Source of the DNA: Ignavibacteriota bacterium
GTDB taxonomy: Bacteria; Bacteroidota; Ignavibacteria; UBA10030; UBA6906
Length of the DNA stretch: 64,000 nucleotides
Assembly (NCBI GenBank): GCA_016707525.1
Contig: JADJHP010000007.1
Coordinates: 62,001-126,000 of the forward strand
Reading direction: 5' to 3'
Part shown: positions 42,350 through 50,378 of the stretch, piece after piece
Layout: the number at the start of each line of letters is the position of its first letter
Numbering within the stretch: the stretch's first letter is position 1
Translations under genes and position numbers: made by a program
Notes under the pieces: generated by a model
Told to the model about the DNA's origin: nothing
Database searches by the model: none
Seen by the model: only the letters and a program-made list of their open reading frames with translations

Positions 42350-42886
42350 TCAACGGAGATGCGGTGCGGCCAGGAGCAACCCGATGATGGTCTTGGCGTC
42401 CTTGATCCGCCCATCCTGCACCATCGCCAGTGCCCCGGCATATGGAAGCATGTGGACGTTCATCGTGAACTCTCCTTCTTCACGCTTGTGGCCGTCCGGT
42501 GCCGGCCGCAGCCCGCGCGCAAGATACACATGCAATTCTTCATCGCAGAAACCGGGCGTGGTGTAGAACGAGCACAGGTGGACCGGCGCGTCCGCGAGCC
42601 ATCCCGTTTCCTCCTCGAGTTCGCGCAGCGCGCACAGGGCCGGGTCCTCGCCCGGGGAGAGTTTGCCCGCGGGGAGTTCGAGGATGTGGCGCTCGAGTGG
42701 ATACCGCAACTGATCGACCAGGATGATACGGCCGTCATCCATCACGGGAACCACCGCCGCACCGCCCGGGTGATGTGCGACTTCACGCACGGAACGGTTC
42801 CCCGAGGGATACTGCACCTGATCCACGAACAGATCGATGATGCGACCCTTGTACAGGACCTCGCGGCTGAGACGGGTCAGTTCCAT
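42350..42886 (-). CDS. Nudix hydrolase, ADP-ribose pyrophosphatase type
   Basis: A 178-aa protein with a complete Nudix box (LPAGKLSPGEDPALCALRELEEETGW; key Glu residues in RELEEETG). The N-terminal ELTRLSREVLYKGRIIDLFVDQV is characteristic of NudF-like ADP-sugar pyrophosphatases, and the length fits. The expected reaction is ADP-ribose to AMP and ribose-5-phosphate. It lies between pyrE (8 bases upstream) and the HAD gene on the same strand. Confidence 0.85.
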   Translation of the reverse strand: MELTRLSREVLYKGRIIDLFVDQVQYPSGNRSVREVAHHPGGAAVVPVMDDGRIILVDQLRYPLERHILELPAGKLSPGEDPALCALRELEEETGWLADAPVHLCSFYTTPGFCDEELHVYLARGLRPAPDGHKREEGEFTMNVHMLPYAGALAMVQDGRIKDAKTIIGLLLAAPHLR

Positions 42887-42893
42887 GCGGCGG

Positions 42894-43478
42894 TCACTTG
42901 TTCCCCCGGCTGCCGGGTTTGACCGCGGCGGATCCCGCCGCGCACAGCGGACAGCTTTCCGGCTTGTACGTCACCGCCGTCATGGTGAGCACGGCAGCAT
43001 GCTTCCCGGCATACCCGGGAAAGGTGACGGCTCCACCGCTGCGGTCCACGATGCACGACACCCCCACGACCTCACCGCCAGCCTGCTGCACAAGTTCGAT
43101 CACCTCGTTCACAGACCCGCCGGTCGTGACGACGTCTTCACAGACGAGGATCCGCTCTCCGCGGGCGATCTCAAACCCGCGGCGGAGCTGCATCGTACCA
43201 TCTTTGCGTTCGGTGAACATCGTGCGCACACCCAGCTGTCGGCCGACCTCCTGCCCGACGACGATACCGCCGAGCGCGGGAGCGACAACGGCGTGGACCG
43301 ACCGGCCACGGGCATCGGTGGCAAGGACGGTGCACAGCGACGCACAGTGTTCCGGATACTGGAGCACTTTCGCACACTGGAAGTACTGGTTGCTGTGCAA
43401 TCCCGAGGTCAACTGGAAGTGCCCTTCCAGCAACGCACCGGTTCGTTTGAAGATCGAGAGGACATCCTGAGCATTCAT
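42894..43478 (-). CDS. pyrE: Orotate phosphoribosyltransferase
   Basis: I choose ATG 43478 (MNAQDVLSIFKRTGALLEGHFQLTSGLHS), with GGAAAG upstream; a TTG five codons earlier is also in frame. The PRPP-binding motif is LVCEDVVTTGGSVNEVI, and the N-terminal region matches the long-form OPRTs of thermophiles and FCB bacteria. It makes OMP from orotate and PRPP in pyrimidine synthesis. The last residues (CPLCAAGSAAVKPGSRGNK) form a small Cys-containing tail. Neighbours are the Nudix gene downstream and the outer-membrane barrel gene 29 bases upstream. Confidence 0.88.
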   Translation of the reverse strand: MNAQDVLSIFKRTGALLEGHFQLTSGLHSNQYFQCAKVLQYPEHCASLCTVLATDARGRSVHAVVAPALGGIVVGQEVGRQLGVRTMFTERKDGTMQLRRGFEIARGERILVCEDVVTTGGSVNEVIELVQQAGGEVVGVSCIVDRSGGAVTFPGYAGKHAAVLTMTAVTYKPESCPLCAAGSAAVKPGSRGNK

Positions 43479-43507
43479 CGCATCTTTCCGCAACTATCCG
43501 GGGAACA

Positions 43508-44173
43508 TTACAACGTGAATTTGAGTCCACCCCGAACGCCGACGAACAGGCTCAGGTTCGGTTCATTGTGGAGATAGGTCAGGTGTGCTTCTCCCTGGAT
43601 GGCGATCGTCCTGGAAAGATAGTGGTCGATGCCAAGGGTCCCGGAGGCGGTCAGGCGGAACGAACCGGGCACATCATAGTACGTCACGCGCACCGCATTG
43701 ACGATGTCCTTGTACTCCGCGCCGGTGATCCGTGTGAAGCCGACCTCCGCTCCGATGAAGGGTGAGGTCCTGAGCGTGGGCTGAAAATAGCGCCGCATCG
43801 AGAGGAACACGTTCAGGGTAACGATGTCCTTGATCTGCACCGGGACCGAGGGGTTCCATACCTGAAAGTTACCAGCCCGGAAACTGAAGAGGGTGGCCTC
43901 TGCACCGAACCCGATCTTCACATGTTCGGACGCGCGGAAGTGCATGGAAAATCCCGCGGCCGGGCCGCGCATCCAATACCGCTTGAAGGACCGATGATTG
44001 AACGGATGGCTCATCCCGCCCCAGATCTCCAGCGTACGCTCGCGCGGCGTGTACATCTGCCGGAGTTGCGCCCGCGTATCGTTCTGCCGTTTCGTCTGTG
44101 CGTGCGATCCGGCGGACGACAGTGTCAGAAGGGCCACGCTCACCAGGAGGGCAATGCGCAGTGCTCTTACCAT
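43508..44173 (-). CDS. Small outer-membrane beta-barrel protein
   Basis: The start at ATG 44173 gives 221 aa with a clear signal peptide (MVRALRIALLVSVALLTLSSAGSHAQ). The mature protein has regularly spaced amphipathic beta strands (AAGFSMHFRASEHVKIGFGAEATLFSF, NVFLSMRRYFQPTLRTSPFIGAEVGFT, GSFRLTASGTLGIDHYLS), ending in VRGGLKFTL. This is the pattern of an 8-stranded OmpA/OmpW-like barrel. No specific family recognised. It overlaps the YfiT-like gene by seven bases (stop codon in the new start region), so it is cotranscribed with it. Confidence 0.72.
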   Translation of the reverse strand: MVRALRIALLVSVALLTLSSAGSHAQTKRQNDTRAQLRQMYTPRERTLEIWGGMSHPFNHRSFKRYWMRGPAAGFSMHFRASEHVKIGFGAEATLFSFRAGNFQVWNPSVPVQIKDIVTLNVFLSMRRYFQPTLRTSPFIGAEVGFTRITGAEYKDIVNAVRVTYYDVPGSFRLTASGTLGIDHYLSRTIAIQGEAHLTYLHNEPNLSLFVGVRGGLKFTL

Positions 44174-44583
44174 TGATGCTTCTCCCGGAGAGAACGGATG
44201 TGGCCGCAGTGCTTCACGCCGTGCCCGGCATAGGTCGCCAGCATCGACGCCAGGGTCACTTCTCCACGCTCCGGGTGCAGCGCACCGCGCGTCCAGGCGC
44301 TCTCCGGCAGTTGTTCCAGGAACGATGCCCACCGTGCATGCAATCCCATAAGAATGACGAGCGAAGGCTCGATGGGCCCGGTCGAATCCGGCTGCGACGC
44401 CCAGACATCCTGGTTGTACGGCTGGATGGTGGGATGGTCCTCCGTCACGATCTTCCGCATCCGGATGTAGGCATGCATGTGCGAGTCCGCCAGATGATGC
44501 ACGACCTGCCGCGCCGTCCACCCACCCTCGCGGTACGGCGTATCCAGCCGCTCCTCACTGAGTCCCGCCACCACTTCGCGCAA
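44167..44583 (-). CDS. DinB/YfiT-like metal-dependent hydrolase (bacillithiol-transferase family)
   Basis: A 138-aa four-helix DinB-superfamily protein. The three metal-binding histidines are visible: His30 (QVVHHLADSH), with His120 and His124 in GHGVKHCGHI. GGWTARQVVHHLADSHMHAYIRMR is characteristic of the YfiT/BstA putative bacillithiol transferase group. The TTG start is doubtful: homologous sequence (EAIRALPAALREVVAGL) continues upstream to a TGA at about 44629. The ribosome-site-preceded ATG at 44636 is in another frame, so a missing base there is likely. Bacillithiol use by this organism is not shown. Confidence 0.7.
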   Translation of the reverse strand: MREVVAGLSEERLDTPYREGGWTARQVVHHLADSHMHAYIRMRKIVTEDHPTIQPYNQDVWASQPDSTGPIEPSLVILMGLHARWASFLEQLPESAWTRGALHPERGEVTLASMLATYAGHGVKHCGHIRSLREKHQW

Positions 44584-44670
44584 CGCGGCGGGTAACGCCC
44601 GTATCGCTTCTATCTGCTGCTTCTGATCTCATTCATACTCCCTCGCCTCCATTGTCTTTCAACAAAGTTC

Positions 44671-45678
44671 TTAGTTCTTAATTCTTAACTCGTTGTTCCG
44701 GAACGGATCCACCCGATCCTCGAATGCCGGCCGGTAATGCTCCGCCGCATCCTGCTCCTGGACCCACCCGTTATGCAGGCCCAGTTCATCGAGCATGGTG
44801 AGGACCCGCTGATACTCGCTCTCCCGGATCTTCCGGTCAAGAAGCGGCGTCGTGGCCGCCCGGTGCACCGGGTAGTACTGCGCCATCACACTCATCGTGA
44901 CATCGGGACCGAGCGTATCGCGGACCCACGTGAGTGATGCACGGCTTCCGGCCAGATCGTTCGGCAAGACCAGATGACGGATGATGAGTCCGCGCCGCAC
45001 AAGACCGGCCGCATCGGTCACCAGTGCCGAGCCGACCTGCCGGTGCATCTCGGCGATGGCAGCCCGCGCGTGGCGGGGATAGTCGTCGATCTTTGAATAC
45101 TGCAACGCCAGATCACTCTCCGCATACTTCAGGTCCGGCAAGTAGATGTCCACGACGCCGTCCAGAAGCCGGAGGACCTCGGGTGCATCGAACGCATTGG
45201 TGTTATACACGAGGGGAAGCCGGAGCCCTCGTTCCACGGCGATGGTGAGTGCGCGCACGATGGCCGGGACCACATGGCTCGGGGAAACGAGCCCTATGGC
45301 ATGCGCTCCCTGCCCCTGAAGGGCAAGCATGATCGCCGCCAGCTCCTCGAACGAGGTCTCATGGACGCGCTCCTCACGGTGGTTCTGACTGATGGCGTGG
45401 TTCTGGCAGTACACGCACCGGAGGTTACAGTTGCCGAAGAAGATATTGCCAACACCGTGCTCCCCGCCCAGCGCGGGCTCCTCGCCGAAATGCAGTGTCC
45501 ACGACGAGACCACCGGAAGGTATCCGGTGTAGCACCGGGCCTGCTCGTTGGCGATACGGTCGACCCCGCACACAAGAGGGCATACAGTGCACCGGCGGAG
45601 CATCCCATCGAGAGCATCCGCGCGGCGGTGGAGTTCACCGGATCGGTGCAGGGCGATATATGAAGGAACGAAGTCCAC
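44671..45678 (-). CDS. Radical SAM protein, PflA-like (COG1313 type)
   Basis: A 335-aa protein with the radical-SAM cluster motif CNLRCVYCQN (about residues 85-94) preceded by GNIFFG. An N-terminal Cys group (CTVCPLVCGVDR, C in QARCYTG) probably binds a second cluster or metal. YNTNAFDAPEVL and VVDIYLPDLKYAE match the COG1313 proteins, which resemble pyruvate-formate-lyase activating enzyme but whose targets are mostly unknown. The C-terminal NNELRIKN is encoded by AT-rich 7-bp repeats (TTCTTAG/TTCTTAA, about 44667-44690), so the true end may have been changed by repeat insertion. It lies 27 bases after murI. Confidence 0.8.
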   Translation of the reverse strand: MDFVPSYIALHRSGELHRRADALDGMLRRCTVCPLVCGVDRIANEQARCYTGYLPVVSSWTLHFGEEPALGGEHGVGNIFFGNCNLRCVYCQNHAISQNHREERVHETSFEELAAIMLALQGQGAHAIGLVSPSHVVPAIVRALTIAVERGLRLPLVYNTNAFDAPEVLRLLDGVVDIYLPDLKYAESDLALQYSKIDDYPRHARAAIAEMHRQVGSALVTDAAGLVRRGLIIRHLVLPNDLAGSRASLTWVRDTLGPDVTMSVMAQYYPVHRAATTPLLDRKIRESEYQRVLTMLDELGLHNGWVQEQDAAEHYRPAFEDRVDPFRNNELRIKN

Positions 45679-45705
45679 AGATCGAGTACGACAATATAGT
45701 GAAGT

Positions 45706-46548
45706 TCACCCGAGTGGTGCAACTCCGGAGCCGTCGACCGCCACGCGGCGGACGCGCCCCATGCTCTGGCCGAGGAAGAGTTCCCCTATCTCGGCGAATT
45801 TCGCCGGAATATCGCTGACATAGAACTGCAGATGCGGCCGCTCCGTGCTCGTATTCCGTATCCCGTGCTCTTCGAGCTGGCGTTCGACCTCGGCGGCCGC
45901 CGCTTCACCCGAATCGATGAGCGTGACACCCGGCCCCACCGCACCCGCGATTGCGGGTGCAAGAAGCGGGTAATGTGTGCATCCCAGGATCAGCGTGTCG
46001 ATCTTCTCGAGCGTCAGCGGGAACAGGTACTCCTTCGCGATCAACCGTGTCGCCTGATGGTCCACCCACCCCTCCTCGGCCAGCGGCACGAAGAGCGGAC
46101 ACGCGGCAGAGACCGTGTGCACATCCGGAGCGAGCGCACGGATCGCATGCACATACGCCCCGCTGTTCACCGTCGCATGCGTCCCGATGATGCCGATGCG
46201 CCGGCGCCCCGAGGTCTGCATCGCTGCCGCTGCACCCGGAAGGATGACGCCGACCACCGGCACGCGTGCGTGCTTCTGGACGACATCCAGCGCGACCGCG
46301 GACACGGTGTTGCAGGCGATCACCACCATCTTCACGCGATGGCTCATGAGGAACGCGACATCCTGTGCGGCATATTCGCGCACGACCTGGGGCGATTTCG
46401 GCCCGTACGGCACGCGCGCCGTATCCCCGAAGTACACGATGTTCTCATGCGGCAGGCGTGCCGTCAGGGCACGCACAACGGTCAGGCCGCCGATACCGCT
46501 GTCGAAAACGCCAATGGGTTGCCCCTGCTGCGCACGTGTGGCTGTCAT
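45706..46548 (-). CDS. murI: Glutamate racemase
   Basis: A 280-aa enzyme making D-glutamate for peptidoglycan. Both catalytic cysteines are in place: Cys79 in VIACNTVSA and Cys190 in LGCTHYPLL. The N-terminal GVFDSGIGGLTVVRAL and YFGDTARVPYG bind substrate. It overlaps glnD by four bases (ATGA), so translation is coupled. The next gene, a radical SAM protein, follows after 27 bases. Confidence 0.93.
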   Translation of the reverse strand: MTATRAQQGQPIGVFDSGIGGLTVVRALTARLPHENIVYFGDTARVPYGPKSPQVVREYAAQDVAFLMSHRVKMVVIACNTVSAVALDVVQKHARVPVVGVILPGAAAAMQTSGRRRIGIIGTHATVNSGAYVHAIRALAPDVHTVSAACPLFVPLAEEGWVDHQATRLIAKEYLFPLTLEKIDTLILGCTHYPLLAPAIAGAVGPGVTLIDSGEAAAAEVERQLEEHGIRNTSTERPHLQFYVSDIPAKFAEIGELFLGQSMGRVRRVAVDGSGVAPLG

Positions 46549-49190
46549 GCCGGTCCAAGTTCAGTGGTACGGTGTAGTGTCGCCAGGATCTTCGTACGGA
46601 TACCCTCCCGTCGCGCATCATCGACCACCGGCGTGCCGGACTGCTCGAGGACGTAGAACGAATCCACGATGCCGTCGACCCGCGTGGCGATCTTCGCGAA
46701 CACGATGTTCAGGCCCAGCCGGGAGATCGCTTCGGTGATGCGGTACAGAAAGCCGACGGAATCCGGAGCGTACACGTCGATGATCGTATACCCCGGTGTT
46801 TCCTCGAATTCCACGTCGGTGCGGATGTTCGGATTCGCACCGGTCCGGGCCCGGCGCTTCCATTTCCGGTGATGCTCGCGGAAGAGCCCCTCCACATTCG
46901 TCCGGCCGGCCATCAGGTCCTCCATCTCACGCGCGATGCGGTCGCACGCCGGCTGGTCCAACTGCCGGTGCGTCATCGCACCGCTCACCCGGAACCTGTC
47001 GATGATGAGGCCGTCCGACCTCGTGAAAATGTTCGCATCGAAGATATTGGCATCGTGTGCGGTGAGAACGGCGCAGAAGCGCGACAGGGCGAACGGCGCG
47101 TCGCGCGCGATAACGGTGACATCGGTGAAGGACCCCTGGTGGACGAAGATGGTGCTCACGTCCTTCTGCTGCCTGCCCACCTCGATGTGCCGCGCGATGT
47201 CCTCCGGCGTGAACACGGCCTGATACGCATCGGCATTCATGCCGCGGAGATGGGTGGCCACTTCTTCGGCCGGCAAGGAGCCCTCCAGCGACGCGGCCAG
47301 TGCCGTCTCCGCCTCAAGGCGCCGGGTGGCATGATAGTCGTCGATCTCGGTCCCGCGGAGGTTCCTGTCCAGCACGTCCTCGGTGCGTCGGTACAGATCG
47401 TGCAACATCGCTGCCTTCCATTCGGTCCACACAGACGTATTGACCGCAGAGAGGTCAGCGTAGGTCAGCACATACAGGTAGTCCAGCAGCACGGGCTCAT
47501 CGAACCGTGCCGCAAACTCCCTGATCGTCGCAGGATCGTGCACGTTGCGGCGGAATGCCGTCTGCTCCATGGCAAGATGCTGGCGGACGAGAAAGCCGAC
47601 CTGTGGTGCCAGGTGGGACAGGCCCAGCTCGCCGAGGACGCGCTCGGCCACGGCCACCCCTGTGATCTCATGGTCCGCCACACCGAGCGGCTTTGCGATG
47701 TCGTGCAGGAGCGTCGCAAGAATGATCACTTCGCGGTCGGGCAACTCACGGAACGCTTCGCCGAGCGGGCTGTTCACGGTGGCGAGCCGCTCCGCATTCG
47801 TGATCGCGATCAGCGTATGCTCGTCCGCCGTGAAATAGTGGTAGACGTTGTGCTGGAAGAAGGAGACAAGTTCGCCGAAGGCCGGGATGAACCATCCCAT
47901 GACGCCAAGATCGTTCGCCACGCGGAGGACCTCCCCCGCACGGCCGGAGCGGAGGATGCGGCGGAAGGATGCGGTAACGGCAGGCAGCTGGCGGTCGTCA
48001 TCACGCAGGCGCGTCAGGCCGCGTTCGATCGCCGCCTGAACCCGGAAGTCGAGCGTGAGCCCCGTCTCGGCCGCGAGCGCAAAACATTCGAACATGGCCC
48101 CCGCGTCTTCAAGCGTACGGACACCGGGAGCGAGGAAGATCTTGTTCTCCGAGATCCTGATGAACGCGGAACCGTTCGCCGGGGCCTTCATGGAGCGCGC
48201 GGCGGGCTCGATGATGTCGCGGAACCGTTCACTCAGCCGGCGGTGGAGCCGGTGGACCAGGCGGGCGTGACGGTAATACGAGGCCATGAAGACCTCGACG
48301 GAGCGGAGCTCCGCCTGGGCCCCGAAACCGAGTGCCGTCGCCACATCACGCTGGAGCGCATACTCCAGCGTGTCATTCTCCACCTCGCGTTGAAAATGCA
48401 TTTCATGGCGCGTGCGGAAGAGGAACCCCAGGGCCTCGCGGATCTCCGCGACCTCCTCCACCTCCAGTGCACCCTGCTGCTGTAGCACCTCCAGAAAGGT
48501 CGCCGTGGCCGGACGTCCATCTTCGAGGGCGAACAGGAACGCCGGGTCCACGCCACGGTGGAGCCAGAAGACCATATGGACATCGCGCAACCCGCCGGCG
48601 CTCTTCTTGATATTCGGTTCGAGCAATTTCACGGACGACCCGAACCGTTCGTGCCGCGCCTGCATGTCGTCGAAGACCCCGTGGATGTACCACTTGTCCG
48701 GCGCGCCCTGGATCTTCCCGCGGACGGCTTCTCCGAGACGGCGGGCCAGGGCATCATTCCCCGCCAGGAACCTGGACTCCAGCACGGTGGTCCATGCATC
48801 GTGCGAATGCCCGTACAGGGCGAGCGCGTCCTTCTGGGTCCGCACGCTGTGGCCAACATCCAGGCCGGCATCCCAGAGCATATGCAACAGTCGCTTCACC
48901 TCGCCATTGATCTTTTCCATGTCCCCGGTGCTGTCAATGAGGACCATGATGTCGATGTCGGAATGCGGGCACAGTTCATTGCGTCCGTATCCGCCGATGG
49001 CCATGAGCGCACAACGGGAATGCAGGGCGGGGTCGACGCTGAGCTCGAAGGCACGGCGCAGAACATCATCCATGGCGCGGGTGAGCGCCTGGCACGTCGC
49101 CCAGCCGTCGGCACCGGCCCTGTGGGCCTGCCGGACCTCTTCGCGGCGCGTCTGGAGCATGGAACGGAGGGAATCGATCTCTGGGAGCAT
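46545..49190 (-). CDS. glnD: [Protein-PII] uridylyltransferase/uridylyl-removing enzyme
   Basis: An 881-aa protein with the full GlnD architecture. The nucleotidyltransferase domain has GGYGRNELCPHSDIDIMVL (Gly66-67, Asp78, Asp80). A GlnD-type linker and an HD domain (LHDIAKPLGVADHEITGVAVAERVL, about residues 490-515) supply the uridylyl-removing activity. Two C-terminal ACT domains (FVHQGSFTDVTVIARDAPFALSRFC and YTIIDVYAPDSVGFLYRITEAI) sense glutamine. GlnD modifies PII proteins in response to nitrogen status; no glnB is in the window. It is the first gene of the leftward housekeeping operon. Confidence 0.92.
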   Translation of the reverse strand: MLPEIDSLRSMLQTRREEVRQAHRAGADGWATCQALTRAMDDVLRRAFELSVDPALHSRCALMAIGGYGRNELCPHSDIDIMVLIDSTGDMEKINGEVKRLLHMLWDAGLDVGHSVRTQKDALALYGHSHDAWTTVLESRFLAGNDALARRLGEAVRGKIQGAPDKWYIHGVFDDMQARHERFGSSVKLLEPNIKKSAGGLRDVHMVFWLHRGVDPAFLFALEDGRPATATFLEVLQQQGALEVEEVAEIREALGFLFRTRHEMHFQREVENDTLEYALQRDVATALGFGAQAELRSVEVFMASYYRHARLVHRLHRRLSERFRDIIEPAARSMKAPANGSAFIRISENKIFLAPGVRTLEDAGAMFECFALAAETGLTLDFRVQAAIERGLTRLRDDDRQLPAVTASFRRILRSGRAGEVLRVANDLGVMGWFIPAFGELVSFFQHNVYHYFTADEHTLIAITNAERLATVNSPLGEAFRELPDREVIILATLLHDIAKPLGVADHEITGVAVAERVLGELGLSHLAPQVGFLVRQHLAMEQTAFRRNVHDPATIREFAARFDEPVLLDYLYVLTYADLSAVNTSVWTEWKAAMLHDLYRRTEDVLDRNLRGTEIDDYHATRRLEAETALAASLEGSLPAEEVATHLRGMNADAYQAVFTPEDIARHIEVGRQQKDVSTIFVHQGSFTDVTVIARDAPFALSRFCAVLTAHDANIFDANIFTRSDGLIIDRFRVSGAMTHRQLDQPACDRIAREMEDLMAGRTNVEGLFREHHRKWKRRARTGANPNIRTDVEFEETPGYTIIDVYAPDSVGFLYRITEAISRLGLNIVFAKIATRVDGIVDSFYVLEQSGTPVVDDARREGIRTKILATLHRTTELGPA

Positions 49191-49305
49191 GGGAAAAGAT
49201 ACCGATTGACGGGGGGAGATTCAACAAGGAAGAGTTGCGAATGGGGCTGGGATTCCTTACACTTCGGCACGCTCCCCCCCACCATACCACGATCACGAGG
49301 CCGCC

Positions 49306-49569
49306 ATGAACGAACAATTTCCAGGCATGCAACCCAGCTCGGAACCCCTGAGCGTCAAGGAATGGTTTGTCACGCTGTTCATCACGTATATCCCTCTCGT
49401 CGGACTCATCATGATGCTGGTCTGGGCATTCGACAGCAGCACGAACGTCAACAAGAAAAACTTCGCCAAGGCATCGTTGATCTGGATGCTCATCGGCATC
49501 GCGCTGGCGATCGTGTTCCTGATCGCGTTCGCGGGACTGATCATGAGTCTCGGGGAGTCATACAACTGA
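49306..49569 (+). CDS. Small two-helix membrane protein, 87 aa
   Basis: A short N-terminal soluble part (MNEQFPGMQPSSEPLSVKEW) is followed by two hydrophobic helices (FVTLFITYIPLVGLIMMLVWAF and SLIWMLIGIALAIVFLIAFAGLIM). A conserved-looking loop, DSSTNVNKKNFAKA, joins them. Similar helix-loop-helix segments occur at the C-terminus of zinc-ribbon membrane proteins in many bacteria, where the role is unknown. It is transcribed alone, divergent from glnD, and followed by a hairpin. Confidence 0.65.
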   Translation: MNEQFPGMQPSSEPLSVKEWFVTLFITYIPLVGLIMMLVWAFDSSTNVNKKNFAKASLIWMLIGIALAIVFLIAFAGLIMSLGESYN

Positions 49570-49589
49570 ACGGTGTGGCACGGGAAGAG

Positions 49590-49637
49590 GGAAGAAGGAA
49601 GCGTTGCCGGCGGACCCCGCCGCGCTTTCCTTCTTCC
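49590..49637. terminator. Hairpin plus polypyrimidine tract between convergent genes
   Basis: GGAAGAAGGAAGCG (49590-49603) pairs with CGCTTTCCTTCTTCC (49623-49637) with one bulged T. An inner CGGCGG/CCGCCG stem adds stability. About 85 bases of almost pure C/T (to about 49722) follow on the plus strand, which may aid release. Confidence 0.55.
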
Positions 49638-49716
49638 ATCTTCCTGCTTCTCTCTTCTTCCTTCCTCTCTCTTCTTCCTTCCCTTCCCCTCTCCTCTTCC
49701 TTCTTTCGTTCTTCTC

Positions 49717-50361
49717 CTACTTGGGAAATCCGAAGAGTCGTAGCAGTTCCTCCGTCATCCACCTCACCGCTTTCCCGATCGGCAGGATGTCCACCCGCGC
49801 CACCTGCTCCGCCACGATGATGCCGAACAGGAGAAGCGCGCCGTATTTCATGAAGGTGGCGGCGTGCGGTGTGTTGCGCAGGTCCAGCGCGCTCATCAGC
49901 ACATGCGATCCGTCCAGCGGAGGGAGCGGAATGGCATTGAAGACGAACAACCCGAGATTCACCTGGATCCCGGCAATGATGAGCCGGATGATCCACCCGT
50001 ACAGGTCCTCGCCGCGATACGGGATGACGGTCATGATCACTGCCAGCGTGGCGGCACCCGTGATCGCCACCAGCAGATTGGAGATCGGCCCGGCGGCGGC
50101 GATGAGCGCATCATCACGTCTCGGGTACCGCAACTTCGTCGGATCGATCATCACCGGTTTCGCCCAGCCGAACCCGAGCAGGACGAGGAAGAGGAATCCG
50201 AACAGGTCGATGTGCACCAGAGGATTGAGCGACGTCCGCCCCATCGATCGCGCCGTGTCATCACCCAGACGCAAGGCCACCGTTGCATGGGCGTACTCGT
50301 GCACGGTGAGCCCGATGATCACACCGGGGAGAAAATAGATGATCGCCTCAAGACTGAACAT
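49717..50361 (-). CDS. Site-2 protease family (M50) membrane peptidase
   Basis: A 214-aa membrane protein with the zinc motif HEYAH (HExxH, about residues 21-25) in the first helix and, near the C-terminus, the third-ligand element NAIPLPPLDGSHV (Asp in LDG). AAAGPISNLLVAI is the conserved loop of the family. It belongs to the small cytoplasmic-facing group without a PDZ domain (SpoIVFB/YwhC-like). Members cleave transmembrane segments, but the substrate is unknown. It ends 17 bases before the rhamnosidase stop region on the same strand. Confidence 0.85.
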   Translation of the reverse strand: MFSLEAIIYFLPGVIIGLTVHEYAHATVALRLGDDTARSMGRTSLNPLVHIDLFGFLFLVLLGFGWAKPVMIDPTKLRYPRRDDALIAAAGPISNLLVAITGAATLAVIMTVIPYRGEDLYGWIIRLIIAGIQVNLGLFVFNAIPLPPLDGSHVLMSALDLRNTPHAATFMKYGALLLFGIIVAEQVARVDILPIGKAVRWMTEELLRLFGFPK

Positions 50362-50378
50362 GTGCTCTCCGTCCGTCG

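Noticed and set aside
44667..44690. Short AT-rich repeat TTCTTAG/TTCTTAA x3
   Set aside because: Only three 7-bp copies; too short to call an element, noted at the end of the radical SAM gene.
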